64,000 nt of DNA from Pseudactinotalea terrae (GTDB lineage Bacteria; Actinomycetota; Actinomycetes; Actinomycetales; Beutenbergiaceae), in the NCBI RefSeq assembly GCF_009733845.1, contig NZ_WNXZ01000005.1, forward strand, positions 62,001-126,000, given 5' to 3'. Below the pieces are notes generated by a model. That model was not told the DNA's origin, did no database searches, and saw nothing but the letters and a program-made list of their open reading frames with translations. Below are positions 1 to 7,689 of the stretch, in pieces (positions within the stretch are counted from its first letter, which is position 1; every line of letters starts with the position of its first letter). The translations under genes and the position numbers were made by a program.

Positions 1-1774
1 CTCCGGCCGCCAGCTCCGGGGTGCGGTCCGGGCTGATCTGCCGGCTCGGGTACAGCCCGTACAGGTGCGACACGTGGCGGTGGTCCTGCTCGGGCGCCTG
101 AGCGTCCCAGTCGTGCTGCCACTCCTGCAGCTGGCCGTGGGACCCGACGCGGTTGGCCGGCAGCCGATCCGCTGTCGCACGGACCTCGTGGGCCAGCTCG
201 TCGTCGACCTCCAGCACCTCGGCCGCCGACACCGTGGCGGCGAACAGGTCGCGCAGGATCTGCGCGTCCATGATCGGGCCTGACACCAGCGACGTCCCGT
301 GGTGGTGCTCGTTCTCCGGCGACAGCGACGGCGAGGTGACCAGGGCGCCCGTCTCCGGATCCACCACGAGCACGTCGAGGAAGAACTCGCACGCGCCCCG
401 CAGGATCGGGTAGATCGAGGCGAGGTACTCGGCGTCCGGGGCGTACACGTACCGCTGCCACAGGTGCAGGCTCAGCCACGCACCGCCCGTCGGCCACATG
501 CCCCAGCGGGCGCCGTCGATCGGTGCGGTCGCGCGCCACAGGTCGGTGTTGTGGTGGCAGACCCAGCCGCGAGCGCCGTACATCTCGCGTGCGGTGCGCT
601 CACCGGCGACCGCGAGCTCGCGCACCAGCCGGTCCAGCGGCTCCACGAGCTCGGGCAACGCCCCGATCTCGGCGGGCCAGTAGTTCATCTCGGTGTTGAT
701 GTTCACCGTGTACTTGCTGCCCCACGGCGGGTCCGTGTGCGGGTTCCAGATCCCCTGCAGGTTGGCCGGCTGGCTCCCCGGCCGCGACGAGCAGATCAGC
801 AGGTACCGCGCATAGTCCAGGTACAGCGCAGCGAGCGCAGGGTCGTCATCGGTCTCGTTGCGGCGCAGCCGCTCGTCGGTCGGCAGGTCCGGGCCCTCAC
901 CGATATCCAGCGTGAGCCGGTGGAACAGCTCCCCGTGTGCTGCAGCGGTGCCCGCCGCGAGCTCGTCGAACGAGTGCCCGACGGCGGCCCGCAACTGGGC
1001 GCTGGTGATCTCACCGGGGTCGGCGCTCAGGTCGTCGGGGCCGGCGTAGGAGGTGGCGATCGCGACGAGCAGGGTCACCTCGTCGGCGCCCTCGATCACC
1101 AGCGCATCGCCGTCGGCGCGGACCGTGCCACCCACCGTGACCGCCCGCACCCGCGCCGTGAACGTCAGCGCGCCGGGGGTGTCCTCGTGCGGGTCGTTGC
1201 GGCCGGCCAGCACCAGCTCGTCCGCCTCGGCGACCGCCCGCGCATCCTGCAGCGGGCACGCGAAGGCGAGCCGGGCGGACACCGCCCCGGGCTCCGACGC
1301 GGCCAGGTGCACCGCGATCACCTGATGCTCGGGAGAGGCGACCACGCGACGCCGGTGCGTGACGCCGTCGAGCAGGATCTCCGAGCTCGCGAGCGCCGTG
1401 GCGAGGTCGAGAGACCGGCGCACCGATGCGCCGTCGGGCACGCCCTCGAAGGCGATCACGAGCTCGCCGGCGGTCGAGTACGCCGCCTGCTTGATCGGCC
1501 GCGCCATCACCGAGCGGTCGGTCAGCTCGTCGGCCTCGACGAAGCGCCCCTGTGTCAGCAGTTCCCGCACCCGGGGCAGCGCCTCGGCGGCCTCGGGGTT
1601 GATCGGGTCGTACGGACCGCCCGACCACAGAGTGTCCTCATTCAGCTGCAGGCGCTCGGTGCGAGTCCCGCCGTAGACCATCGCCCCCAGCCGCCCGTTG
1701 CCGACCGGCAACGCCTCGGTCCATTCAGCAGCAGGGCGGTCGTAGCGCAGCACAGATCGGGTCACAGCCACCAT
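1..1774 (-). CDS. GH95 alpha-L-fucosidase (C-terminus beyond window)
   Basis: Glycoside hydrolase family 95, removing terminal alpha-L-fucose (or L-galactose) from plant oligosaccharides by an inverting mechanism. 591 codons are visible and the frame is still open at base 1. Family blocks read in order: EALPVGNGRLGAMV and QLNEDTLWSGGP near the N-terminus, LQGIWN then WGSKYTVNINTEMNYW in the middle, HHNTDLWR with GMWPTGGAWL (the Asn pair of the active site), and HRHVSHLYGLYP at the edge. ATG at 1774 is used; a GTG three codons further in (1765) with AGGA upstream is an alternative. No signal peptide is seen, so it is probably cytoplasmic and acts on imported oligosaccharides. It lies 50 bp after xylB on the same strand and could be co-transcribed with it. 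Confidence 0.9.
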   Translation of the reverse strand, partial: MVAVTRSVLRYDRPAAEWTEALPVGNGRLGAMVYGGTRTERLQLNEDTLWSGGPYDPINPEAAEALPRVRELLTQGRFVEADELTDRSVMARPIKQAAYSTAGELVIAFEGVPDGASVRRSLDLATALASSEILLDGVTHRRRVVASPEHQVIAVHLAASEPGAVSARLAFACPLQDARAVAEADELVLAGRNDPHEDTPGALTFTARVRAVTVGGTVRADGDALVIEGADEVTLLVAIATSYAGPDDLSADPGEITSAQLRAAVGHSFDELAAGTAAAHGELFHRLTLDIGEGPDLPTDERLRRNETDDDPALAALYLDYARYLLICSSRPGSQPANLQGIWNPHTDPPWGSKYTVNINTEMNYWPAEIGALPELVEPLDRLVRELAVAGERTAREMYGARGWVCHHNTDLWRATAPIDGARWGMWPTGGAWLSLHLWQRYVYAPDAEYLASIYPILRGACEFFLDVLVVDPETGALVTSPSLSPENEHHHGTSLVSGPIMDAQILRDLFAATVSAAEVLEVDDELAHEVRATADRLPANRVGSHGQLQEWQHDWDAQAPEQDHRHVSHLYGLYPSRQISPDRTPELAAG

Positions 1775-1824
1775 CCTGGCGGAGGTCGGTCGAGATGCGC
1801 GACTCGAGCGCGGCGGGCCAGCGG

Positions 1825-3252
1825 TCAGCGGGTCAGGAACAGCTGGGACGCCTCCGCGTACCGCTCGCGGAGCCCGACGGCGGGGGCCTCGAGCTCGTAG
1901 GTCTGGCCGGCGTCGAGCTCCCAGGTGGGCGCCTCGTCCTCGCCGGAGAGCACCCACGCGGCCTGGCGTGCGGCTCCGTCGGCCACGTACTCGCCCGGCT
2001 TGGGGACCACGACCGGCTTGCCGAGCACGCTCGGCGCGATCCGCCGCACCGCTTCCGACTGCGCGGCGCCTCCGATGAGGATGATCCGCTCGACCGCGAC
2101 GTCCTGCGCCACGAGGGCGTCCATCGCGAACGCGAGCGAGCACAGGACACCCTCGACGGCGGCGCGCGCCAGGTTGGCCGGCGTCGTGTTGGCGAGCCGG
2201 ACACCGTGGAGCGAGCCCGTGGAGTCAGGCAGGTTGGGGGTGCGCTCACCTTCGAGGTAGGGCACCAGCACGAGCCCCTCGGCGCCCGGGGGCGCCGACA
2301 GCGCGAGCTCGGCGAACTCCTTGTGCCCGACGCCGAGGAGCCGACCGATCGCGTCGAACGTGCGCGAGCCGTTGATCGTGGCGAGGAGCGGGAGGTAGCG
2401 GCCCGTGGCGTCGGAGAACCCGGCCACGAGGCCGCTGACGTCCCGTGTGGGGGTGTCGGAGACCGCCGTGACGACGCCGGAGGTCCCGATCGAGACCATC
2501 ACGTCGCCGGGGCGGGCACCGAGCCCGAGCGCGGCGCCGGCGTTGTCGCCCGTACCGGGTCCGATCACGAGGTCGTTCAGCCCGGACCGCGCCTGCTGAC
2601 CCGGTCCGATGACCGCGGGCAGCCCGATCCTGCGACCGAACCCGCGCTCGAGGAGGTCGAAGCGGTAGCTGTTGCTCACGCCGTCGAAGTAGCCGGTGCC
2701 GGAGGCATCGGACCGGTCGGTGATCAGGCGTGAGAGCCCCTCGGTGCCGGGCCCGTCGCCGGCGATCCGCCAGGTCAGCCAGTCGTGGGGCAGCGCGACC
2801 GCCTCGACCCGTTCGGCGTTGGCCGGCTCGTTCTCGGCGAGCCAGCGCAGCTTCGTGATCGTGAACGAGGCGACCGGCACGATGCCGACCGCATCGGCCC
2901 ACGCCTTCTCGCCCGACCCGGGCCGGCCGTCGCCGAGCTCGGTGATCAGGTCGCGCGCGGCCTTCGCCGATCGGGTGTCGTTCCACAGCAGCGCGTCACG
3001 GACCACGGCGCCGTCGCTGTCGAGCGCCACCATGCCGTGCTGCTGGCCGCCGACCGAGAGGGCTGCGACGTCGTCGAGCCCTCCCGCGGCGGTGCTGGCC
3101 TGCTGGAACGCGGTCCACCAGGCTTCCGGGTCGACCTCGGTGGCGTCGGGGTGCGAGGCGGCCCCGAAGCGCCGCAGCGCCCCGGTGTCCGCATCACGGA
3201 TGACGACCTTGCATGACTGCGTCGAGGTGTCGACGCCGGCGACCAGAGGCAT
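1825..3252 (-). CDS. xylB: Xylulokinase
   Basis: FGGY-family kinase phosphorylating D-xylulose to xylulose 5-phosphate, the second step of the isomerase route into the pentose phosphate pathway. The 475-residue product has the normal family length. It starts with the phosphate-binding motif [10 protein letters not shown], has [10 protein letters not shown] and LLWNDTR (substrate side) near residues 67-95, and the C-terminal ATPase half carries GTSGVVT and [15 protein letters not shown]. It starts 9 bp after the xylA stop, so xylA and xylB are one transcription unit. The start lacks a strong Shine-Dalgarno, which suggests translational coupling with xylA. L-ribulokinase was considered, but the xylA neighbour and the sequence fit XylB. 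Confidence 0.95.
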   Translation of the reverse strand: MPLVAGVDTSTQSCKVVIRDADTGALRRFGAASHPDATEVDPEAWWTAFQQASTAAGGLDDVAALSVGGQQHGMVALDSDGAVVRDALLWNDTRSAKAARDLITELGDGRPGSGEKAWADAVGIVPVASFTITKLRWLAENEPANAERVEAVALPHDWLTWRIAGDGPGTEGLSRLITDRSDASGTGYFDGVSNSYRFDLLERGFGRRIGLPAVIGPGQQARSGLNDLVIGPGTGDNAGAALGLGARPGDVMVSIGTSGVVTAVSDTPTRDVSGLVAGFSDATGRYLPLLATINGSRTFDAIGRLLGVGHKEFAELALSAPPGAEGLVLVPYLEGERTPNLPDSTGSLHGVRLANTTPANLARAAVEGVLCSLAFAMDALVAQDVAVERIILIGGAAQSEAVRRIAPSVLGKPVVVPKPGEYVADGAARQAAWVLSGEDEAPTWELDAGQTYELEAPAVGLRERYAEASQLFLTR

Positions 3253-3261
3253 GGTGCTTGT

Positions 3262-4443
3262 CTAGCCGATCAGGTGGTCGATCGCGAGCTGGTTGAGCTG
3301 CACGAAGTGGTACTCGCGCTCACCGGCCGCGTCGGCGTCGAAGTCCTCGTGGGCGCTGCGGTCGGCCAAGAGGTCGGCGACAGACTCGCCCGCGGAGAGG
3401 GTCGGCTGCGAGAGCTCGAGGACGCCGCTGGCGGCGAACGCCTCCTGCACGCGCGGGTCCGCCCGGTAGGCCTTGGCCTTCTCGGCGAGCAGCAGGTAGG
3501 TCTGCATGTTCGCGGCGGCGGACTCCCAGACACCCTCGATGCCCTCGGTGCGGGAGGGCTTGTAGTCGAAGTGACGCGGGCCGTCGTAGCGGGGGCCGCC
3601 GCCCGGGAAGCCGTTCTCGATGAGGTCGACCGTGAAGAACGCCGAGAGCAGGTCGCCGTGACCGAACGCGAGGTCCTGGTCGAACTTGATCGAGCGCTGA
3701 CCGTTGAGGTCGATGTGGAACAGCTTGTCGCTCCACAGGGCCTGGCCGATGCCGGTGGTGAAGTTCAGGCCCGCCATCTGCTCGTGGCCCACCTCGGGGT
3801 TGAGGCCGACGATGTCGCCGTTCTCGAGCTTGGCGATGAAGCCGAGCGCGTGACCGATGGTGGGCAGCAGGATGTCGCCGCGAGGCTCGTTCGGCTTGGG
3901 CTCGAGCGCGATGCGCAGGTCGTAGCCCTTGTCCTTGATGTAGGCGGCGGCGGTGTCGACGCCCTCGGCGTAGCGGTCGAGCGCGGCGTAGGTGTCCTTC
4001 ACGCCGTCGTACTCCGACCCCTCGCGGCCGCCCCACATCACGAACGTGCTCGCCCCGAGCTCGGCGGCGAGGTCGATGTTGCGCAGCACCTTGCGCAGCG
4101 CGAACCGTCGCACGCCGCGGTCGTTGGAGGTGAAGCCGCCGTCCTTGAACACCGGGTGGCTGAAGAGGTTGGTGGTCACCATCTCGATCTCCAGGCCCGC
4201 GGCGTCGGTCGCGGCCTTGAAGTCGGTCCAGATCTTCTCGCGGGTGGCGTCATCGGTCCCGAAGGGCACCACGTCGTCGTCGTGGAAGGTCACGGCCCAG
4301 GCGCCGAGCTCGGCCAGCTTGGTGGCGTACTCGCGCGGGTCGAGGGCGGGCCGGGTGGCGGAACCGAACTGGTCGTTCGCGAGCCAGCCCACGGTCCACA
4401 GACCGAAGGAGAACTTGTCGTCAGGGGTGGGCTTGCGGACCAT
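3262..4443 (-). CDS. xylA: Xylose isomerase
   Basis: Isomerises D-xylose to D-xylulose (and glucose to fructose) with two divalent metals. The 393-residue protein is the short actinobacterial class. Counting from this start puts the catalytic residues at the canonical Streptomyces positions: His54 and Asp57 in VTFHDDD, Glu181 and Lys183 in LEPKPNEP, Glu217 and His220 in NPEVGHE, Asp245, Asp255 and Asp257, and Asp287. That agreement fixes the start at 4443 rather than the ATG 29 codons upstream, and GGAG sits 7 nt before it. First gene of the leftward xylA-xylB-(GH95) unit; the promoter and a palindrome lie just upstream. Confidence 0.97.
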   Translation of the reverse strand: MVRKPTPDDKFSFGLWTVGWLANDQFGSATRPALDPREYATKLAELGAWAVTFHDDDVVPFGTDDATREKIWTDFKAATDAAGLEIEMVTTNLFSHPVFKDGGFTSNDRGVRRFALRKVLRNIDLAAELGASTFVMWGGREGSEYDGVKDTYAALDRYAEGVDTAAAYIKDKGYDLRIALEPKPNEPRGDILLPTIGHALGFIAKLENGDIVGLNPEVGHEQMAGLNFTTGIGQALWSDKLFHIDLNGQRSIKFDQDLAFGHGDLLSAFFTVDLIENGFPGGGPRYDGPRHFDYKPSRTEGIEGVWESAAANMQTYLLLAEKAKAYRADPRVQEAFAASGVLELSQPTLSAGESVADLLADRSAHEDFDADAAGEREYHFVQLNQLAIDHLIG

Positions 4444-4549
4444 GAGGGCGCTCCATTGCTCAACAGCGGTGGCCCCACCCGGTTCGAGGTGTTCGGAGAC
4501 CATGCGGCGGCCTCGAATTACCTCGATCACCGGGCGGGAGAGGTCGGTT

Positions 4550-4591
4550 TGTTGTCTTGTCCAACATATCTGGCGAGGGGTCTGGCGTCAA
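4550..4591 (-). promoter_or_regulatory. xylA promoter with overlapping palindrome
   Basis: On the minus strand TTGACG (4591-4586) and TATGTT (4568-4563) are separated by 17 bp, a good vegetative promoter firing toward xylA. The palindrome TGTTG-N7-CAACA (4550-4566) covers the -10 box and the start-site region, where a repressor would block transcription. It does not resemble the LacI-type operator in front of the neighbouring regulator, so the protein binding it is unknown; a ROK-family XylR is one possibility. Confidence 0.55.
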
Positions 4592-4632
4592 GCCTGTGCG
4601 GATCATGCGGTGGTGGACACCGCCAAGGGTGC

Positions 4633-4648
4633 GGGAACCGCTTACCCT
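4633..4648 (+). promoter_or_regulatory. LacI-type operator on a leaderless promoter
   Basis: GGGAACCGCTTACC (4633-4646) matches the LacI-family palindrome GGNAANCGNTTNCC at every defined position. It overlaps TACCCT (4643-4648), a TANNNT -10 box lying 7 nt before the ATG at 4656. That spacing is typical of leaderless actinobacterial mRNAs. Autorepression by the adjacent LacI protein is the simplest reading. Confidence 0.6.
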
Positions 4649-4655
4649 TAGGCGC

Positions 4656-5681
4656 ATGGCCGGCCCGGTGACCCTCAGCGATGTCGCTCGCGAGGCAGGC
4701 GTGTCGCTCGCCACCGCCTCCCGGGCGATCAACGGATCCGCGAACCGGACCGTGCGCCCCGAGCTGCGCGAGCGGGTGCTGGCCGCGGCCGCCAGGCTGC
4801 ACTACTCCCCCGATGCCAACGCACAGGCGATGGCGCGGGGCCGCACCAGCACCATCGGCCTGATCGTCCACGACATCGCCGACCCGTACTTCTCGTCCAT
4901 CGCGGCAGGCGTGACCGCCGCCGCCGACGAGCTCGGGCTCGTGGTCACGCTCGCCACCACCCAGCACCAGCGCGGCCGCGAGCAGCAGTTCGTCGAGATC
5001 CTGCAGAGCCAGCGTGCCCGTGCGATCCTCATCGCCGGTGGCCGGTACGACGACCCCGAGGGCACCGCGGCCCTCACCGAGTCGCTTGCTGGCTACGTCG
5101 CGTCCGGCGGCTCGGTCGCGCTCATCGGGCAGGCCCTCGAAGGCTTCAGCACGATCGCGATCAACAACAGGAGTGGCGCAGCCGCGCTCGCTCGCAGCAT
5201 GCACGGGCTCGGCTACCGGCGAGCCGCCGTGCTCGCCGGGCCCGAGGGTCACATCACGGCACGCGACCGCCGCGAGGGTTTCGTCCAGACCCTCGCCGAC
5301 CTCGGCACCCCGGTGCCTGACGCCCACATCGTCGACTGCGCCTTCACCCGCGACGGCGGTTACGAGGGCATGCGCGAGCTGCTGGGACGCGACACCGACG
5401 TCGACCTGGTCTTCGCCGTCAACGACGTGATGGCGGTCGGTGCGATGGCCGCGGCTCGCGACGCCGGCCGCGAGGTCGGCGTGGACCTCGCCGTCGCCGG
5501 ATTCGACGACATCGTCACGCTGCGCGACGTCAGCCCCGGACTCACCACGGTGCGACTCCCCCTCGACGAGCTCGGCGCCAAGGCGATCGAGCTCGCGCTG
5601 GCCGGGCCGGGTCCCGAGGCGACCGTGGTCGACGTCGACGGCGAAGTCGTGGTCCGCGCGTCGACACCACCTCGAGCCTGA
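4656..5681 (+). CDS. LacI-family transcriptional regulator
   Basis: 341-residue sugar-responsive repressor. The N-terminal helix-turn-helix reads VTLSDVAREAGVSLATASRA, followed by the hinge and a periplasmic-binding-protein-like effector domain (TIGLIVHDIADPYFSSI through VDLAVAGFDDI to the C-terminus). The ATG at 4656 is chosen because the HTH begins four residues later; the longer reading frame from 4557 would add 33 residues of non-homologous sequence through the operator. Divergent from xylA with 212 bp between starts, so it probably controls xylAB and itself. The effector cannot be read from sequence. A degraded fragment of a similar gene lies at 7090. Confidence 0.9.
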   Translation: MAGPVTLSDVAREAGVSLATASRAINGSANRTVRPELRERVLAAAARLHYSPDANAQAMARGRTSTIGLIVHDIADPYFSSIAAGVTAAADELGLVVTLATTQHQRGREQQFVEILQSQRARAILIAGGRYDDPEGTAALTESLAGYVASGGSVALIGQALEGFSTIAINNRSGAAALARSMHGLGYRRAAVLAGPEGHITARDRREGFVQTLADLGTPVPDAHIVDCAFTRDGGYEGMRELLGRDTDVDLVFAVNDVMAVGAMAAARDAGREVGVDLAVAGFDDIVTLRDVSPGLTTVRLPLDELGAKAIELALAGPGPEATVVDVDGEVVVRASTPPRA

Positions 5682-6215
5682 CCCGGTCGGCACTCACCCG
5701 GTCTCATGTCGGCGAGCGTGCGCCACGCCCCGACGTGCCCGCACTGGTCACTCAGCGTCCACCAGTCGGCCGGCTGGTCACTCAGCGCCCACCCGACCAC
5801 GGGGTTCAACCGGTCGATGCAACCGTTGGATCGAACGGTTGGATCCGCCCACGCCAGGTGACCGCTCCTTCACACGGACGGTCTCCCTCGGGCCGGTTGT
5901 AGACGTAGTCGGGCTAGAAGCAAGACCAGCGCCACGACACGGGCAGCGCGCCCGCTCGTGAGCTCACCAAGGTATCGCTCGAGCTCAGCCGTGCCATCGC
6001 GCCAAGCGCACGCTCGCCGGGCGGGGGCACCAATCGATGCCCAGCGACGATGTCGCGTGCTGCCCTGACGCCTCCTGAGCCATCAGCGGCAACTCGCAGC
6101 CCGCGTCTCGACACATCTGATCGAGTCAGTGCGCGTCGTTGCGGCTCCTCCGCGAGCACGCGGAACCGCCGCCAGAGACGGCAACGCTCTTAGCATGTGA
6201 GCTACACAGTCTCAC
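5682..6215. other. Gene-free stretch after lacI
   Basis: No convincing coding frame is seen. The stretch holds the 20-bp direct repeat at 5744/5774, a short inverted repeat AACCGTT-N6-AACGGTT around 5820, and the first half of the hairpin at 6192. Base composition is visibly less GC-rich than in the flanking operons. It looks like remnant insertion-element or island DNA; no transposase fragment was recognised. Confidence 0.5.
5744..5793. repeat. 20-bp direct repeat, IS-end-like
   Basis: CTGGTCACTCAGCG[T/C]CCACC occurs at 5744-5763 and again at 5774-5793, with one mismatch and a 30-bp period. Tandem copies of a TGGTCA-beginning motif resemble the multiple terminal repeats of IS21-type elements. 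This is an inference from pattern only, since no transposase gene or second end is visible. Confidence 0.45.
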
Positions 6216-6220
6216 ATGCT
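6192..6220. repeat. Perfect 10-bp inverted repeat
   Basis: AGCATGTGAG (6192-6201) and CTCACATGCT (6211-6220) are exact reverse complements around a 9-nt loop. It could be an operator or a short hairpin. Its right arm contains the ATG at 6216 that opens the next frame, which makes that ATG a doubtful start. Confidence 0.6.
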
Positions 6221-6860
6221 GGGCCAGGGTAACGAATCGGTGGCAGCCGGCCATCTGCATACTGAGCGCTGCACTCAGCGGCGCCAGCACCTTGAGAACG
6301 GAGAACGGGATCGTGGCGTCACACACAGCTGGTCAAGGAGCAGGCAGGTCGGCAGCTCCATCAGGAAACCCGGGGGGGGAAGTCAGGTAGCCCTGGTAGC
6401 GAGCGCTGAGATTCACATCGGCAGCACCATTCGGTTGCTCTTGAGCGTGCTGTTGGTTGTCGGAGCGCTCACGATGGCGACGTCCACGGCGCACGCCGAC
6501 CCGATCAAGCTCGACCCAGGCAGCCAGAGCGGGAACACGGTCACACTAGAGAGTGGATCGACGGTAACCGTGGTGGCAGTGCCACAGACCGGGAACTCGC
6601 CAGACCTGTCTGTCAGCCCAGGCTGGACTCACGCCTACATCAGGCTGAACCAGTCCGACCAGCGGATCGCAATCGCTGGCAACGGCGCTGCGATCTGCCT
6701 GGCCACCGTGATCGGGTGCGTCGCCGCTTCGGGAATTGGGGCATCAGTCGCGCAGTGGCTCATGGAACGGGGCGGCGTCTGCCCGACGTCCAGGCCTACG
6801 CTGCTCGTCCAGGTGAGATACCTCCCGCTTGGGATCACGGGCATTGCGTGCACAAGCTGA
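6216..6860 (+). CDS. Putative secreted four-cysteine protein (start uncertain)
   Basis: Not a family I recognise. The open frame allows 214 residues, but the first ~70 look non-coding in character. From residue ~72 there is a clear Sec signal peptide (IRLLLSVLLVVGALT, cleavage after AHA at 94), then a Thr/Val/Gly-rich segment and a C-terminal region with four cysteines: AIC, GCVAASG, GGVC and IAC, with LVQVRY between the last two. The mature part is about 120 residues. The true start is probably downstream of 6216 (no good ATG/GTG; CTG 6393 or TTG 6435 are possible). A two-helix membrane protein follows 15 bp later, and the pair is partly repeated at 7164-7684. A bacteriocin- or toxin-like role with an immunity partner is a guess. 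Confidence 0.5.
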   Translation: MLGQGNESVAAGHLHTERCTQRRQHLENGERDRGVTHSWSRSRQVGSSIRKPGGGSQVALVASAEIHIGSTIRLLLSVLLVVGALTMATSTAHADPIKLDPGSQSGNTVTLESGSTVTVVAVPQTGNSPDLSVSPGWTHAYIRLNQSDQRIAIAGNGAAICLATVIGCVAASGIGASVAQWLMERGGVCPTSRPTLLVQVRYLPLGITGIACTS

Positions 6861-6875
6861 TCGAGAGGACTGATC

Positions 6876-7061
6876 ATGTCTGAAAACTTGCGGCGAGGTT
6901 TTGTCGGCGGCTTGGTTCTGACAGCCGTGATGTTCTTCGTCTTCCTGCAGTCGCTCACCCTTGTGCAAGCCGTGCTGACTGTCCTCATACCCGCGCTGGC
7001 GGGTCTGACGATCGTCCTCCTGATTGGCAGGAGCATCGAGAGCTCGCGTACCCAGAGGTAG
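6876..7061 (+). CDS. Small two-helix membrane protein
   Basis: 61 residues with two hydrophobic helices (about residues 9-26 and 30-50: GLVLTAVMFFVFLQSL and AVLTVLIPALAGLTIVLLI) and charged ends (MSENLRRG, SSRTQR). A purine-rich GAGAGGA precedes the ATG at a usable distance. It starts 15 bp after the secreted four-cysteine protein and is presumably co-transcribed with it. Function unknown; an accessory or immunity role beside a secreted peptide is an inference from arrangement. The equivalent gene of the second module is at 7463. Confidence 0.55.
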   Translation: MSENLRRGFVGGLVLTAVMFFVFLQSLTLVQAVLTVLIPALAGLTIVLLIGRSIESSRTQR

Positions 7062-7089
7062 CTTGTACGATGCCCACCCTGTTTCCGCG

Positions 7090-7158
7090 TTTGCCACGCT
7101 GCGCGATTTCGACCCCGACCTGACCACCGCGCGTCTCCCGCTCAACGAGTTCGGCGAG
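7090..7158 (+). pseudogene. Fragment of a LacI-family regulator C-terminus
   Basis: One frame encodes TLRDFDPDLTTARLPLNEFG, which aligns without gaps to TLRDVSPGLTTVRLPLDELG near the C-terminus of the intact LacI gene at 4656-5681 (bases ~5519-5580). DNA identity over the stretch is roughly three in four. No HTH or remaining effector domain is present, so this is a remnant of a duplicated or replaced regulator. It sits exactly between the two secreted/membrane protein modules and may mark a recombination junction. Confidence 0.65.
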
Positions 7159-7163
7159 GGTAA

Positions 7164-7442
7164 TTGCAGTCCCACGTCGAGACCCGAACCATCGCGCAAA
7201 GCGGATGGACTCCGGGCACGACTGCGCTGGCTTGCGGCGGGCTTTCGGCAGCTCTCGGTCCCATCCCTGCCGGGGTGATGGGCGCAGCGTGCGCAGCAGC
7301 ATCCGGCGTTATCGTGTACCAGGCGGGCGTAGCCCAAAACTCCAGTCCGAAGCGTTGCCTAGTCATCGCCATCCGCTGGCAGGCACTCCCCCCGGCGGCA
7401 TTCCTACAGGTCGGAACCTATTCGGGTGGCAATTGCCGCTAA
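7164..7442 (+). CDS. Four-cysteine protein, second copy lacking signal peptide
   Basis: 92 residues from a TTG start with GAGGG just upstream. The four-cysteine pattern matches the C-terminal region of the protein ending at 6860: ALAC, AACAAASG, KRC and GNC, with a VIAIRW segment between the last two (LVQVRY in the first copy) and a shared C-x-A-A-S-G core followed by AQ. It has no signal peptide and begins directly after the LacI fragment, so it is probably an N-terminally truncated paralogue, perhaps dead. It is followed 20 bp later by its own two-helix membrane protein. Function unknown. Confidence 0.5.
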   Translation: MQSHVETRTIAQSGWTPGTTALACGGLSAALGPIPAGVMGAACAAASGVIVYQAGVAQNSSPKRCLVIAIRWQALPPAAFLQVGTYSGGNCR

Positions 7443-7462
7443 GCGAACGGAGGCAGCCAACT

Positions 7463-7684
7463 ATGAACGAGAACCTGCACGTATTGATCCACCCCCGCTC
7501 GCACCGTGTCTTTACGATCGTCGGACTCACTGCAACTGTTGTGTGCTATACAGTCGGACTCTCGAGCGGTTTCGCGAACCCCAACTTTTTCGTATGGGTC
7601 GGGATGTCAACGGGTGCGATAACGCTGATCACATGGGTCACATGGCAGGTACGGGCCCAGGGTGAGCAGCGCAGGGAGCAATAG
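7463..7684 (+). CDS. Small two-helix membrane protein, second copy
   Basis: 73 residues with two membrane segments (about residues 15-33 VFTIVGLTATVVCYTVGL and 40-60 FFVWVGMSTGAITLITWVT) and a charged tail RAQGEQRREQ. GGAGG lies about 10 nt before the ATG, a better ribosome site than most genes nearby. Same size class, topology and position behind a four-cysteine protein as the gene at 6876, but with little residue identity. It converges on cbiX; the intervening hairpin at 7698 would end both transcripts. Confidence 0.6.
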   Translation: MNENLHVLIHPRSHRVFTIVGLTATVVCYTVGLSSGFANPNFFVWVGMSTGAITLITWVTWQVRAQGEQRREQ

Positions 7685-7689
7685 CGTGC

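Noticed and set aside
299-1900. 533-residue plus-strand frame opposite the GH95 gene, and similar long frames at 3274-4671, 18001-20052 and 50442-52616
   Set aside because: Each mirrors a well-supported gene on the other strand and shows no protein motif.
4444-4530. N-terminal extension of xylA to an ATG at 4530
   Set aside because: Counting from 4443 places every catalytic residue at the canonical XylA number, and a ribosome site precedes 4443.
5914-6159. 81-residue minus-strand frame in the gene-free patch
   Set aside because: No ribosome site, no motif and no neighbour supporting it; composition fits non-coding DNA.
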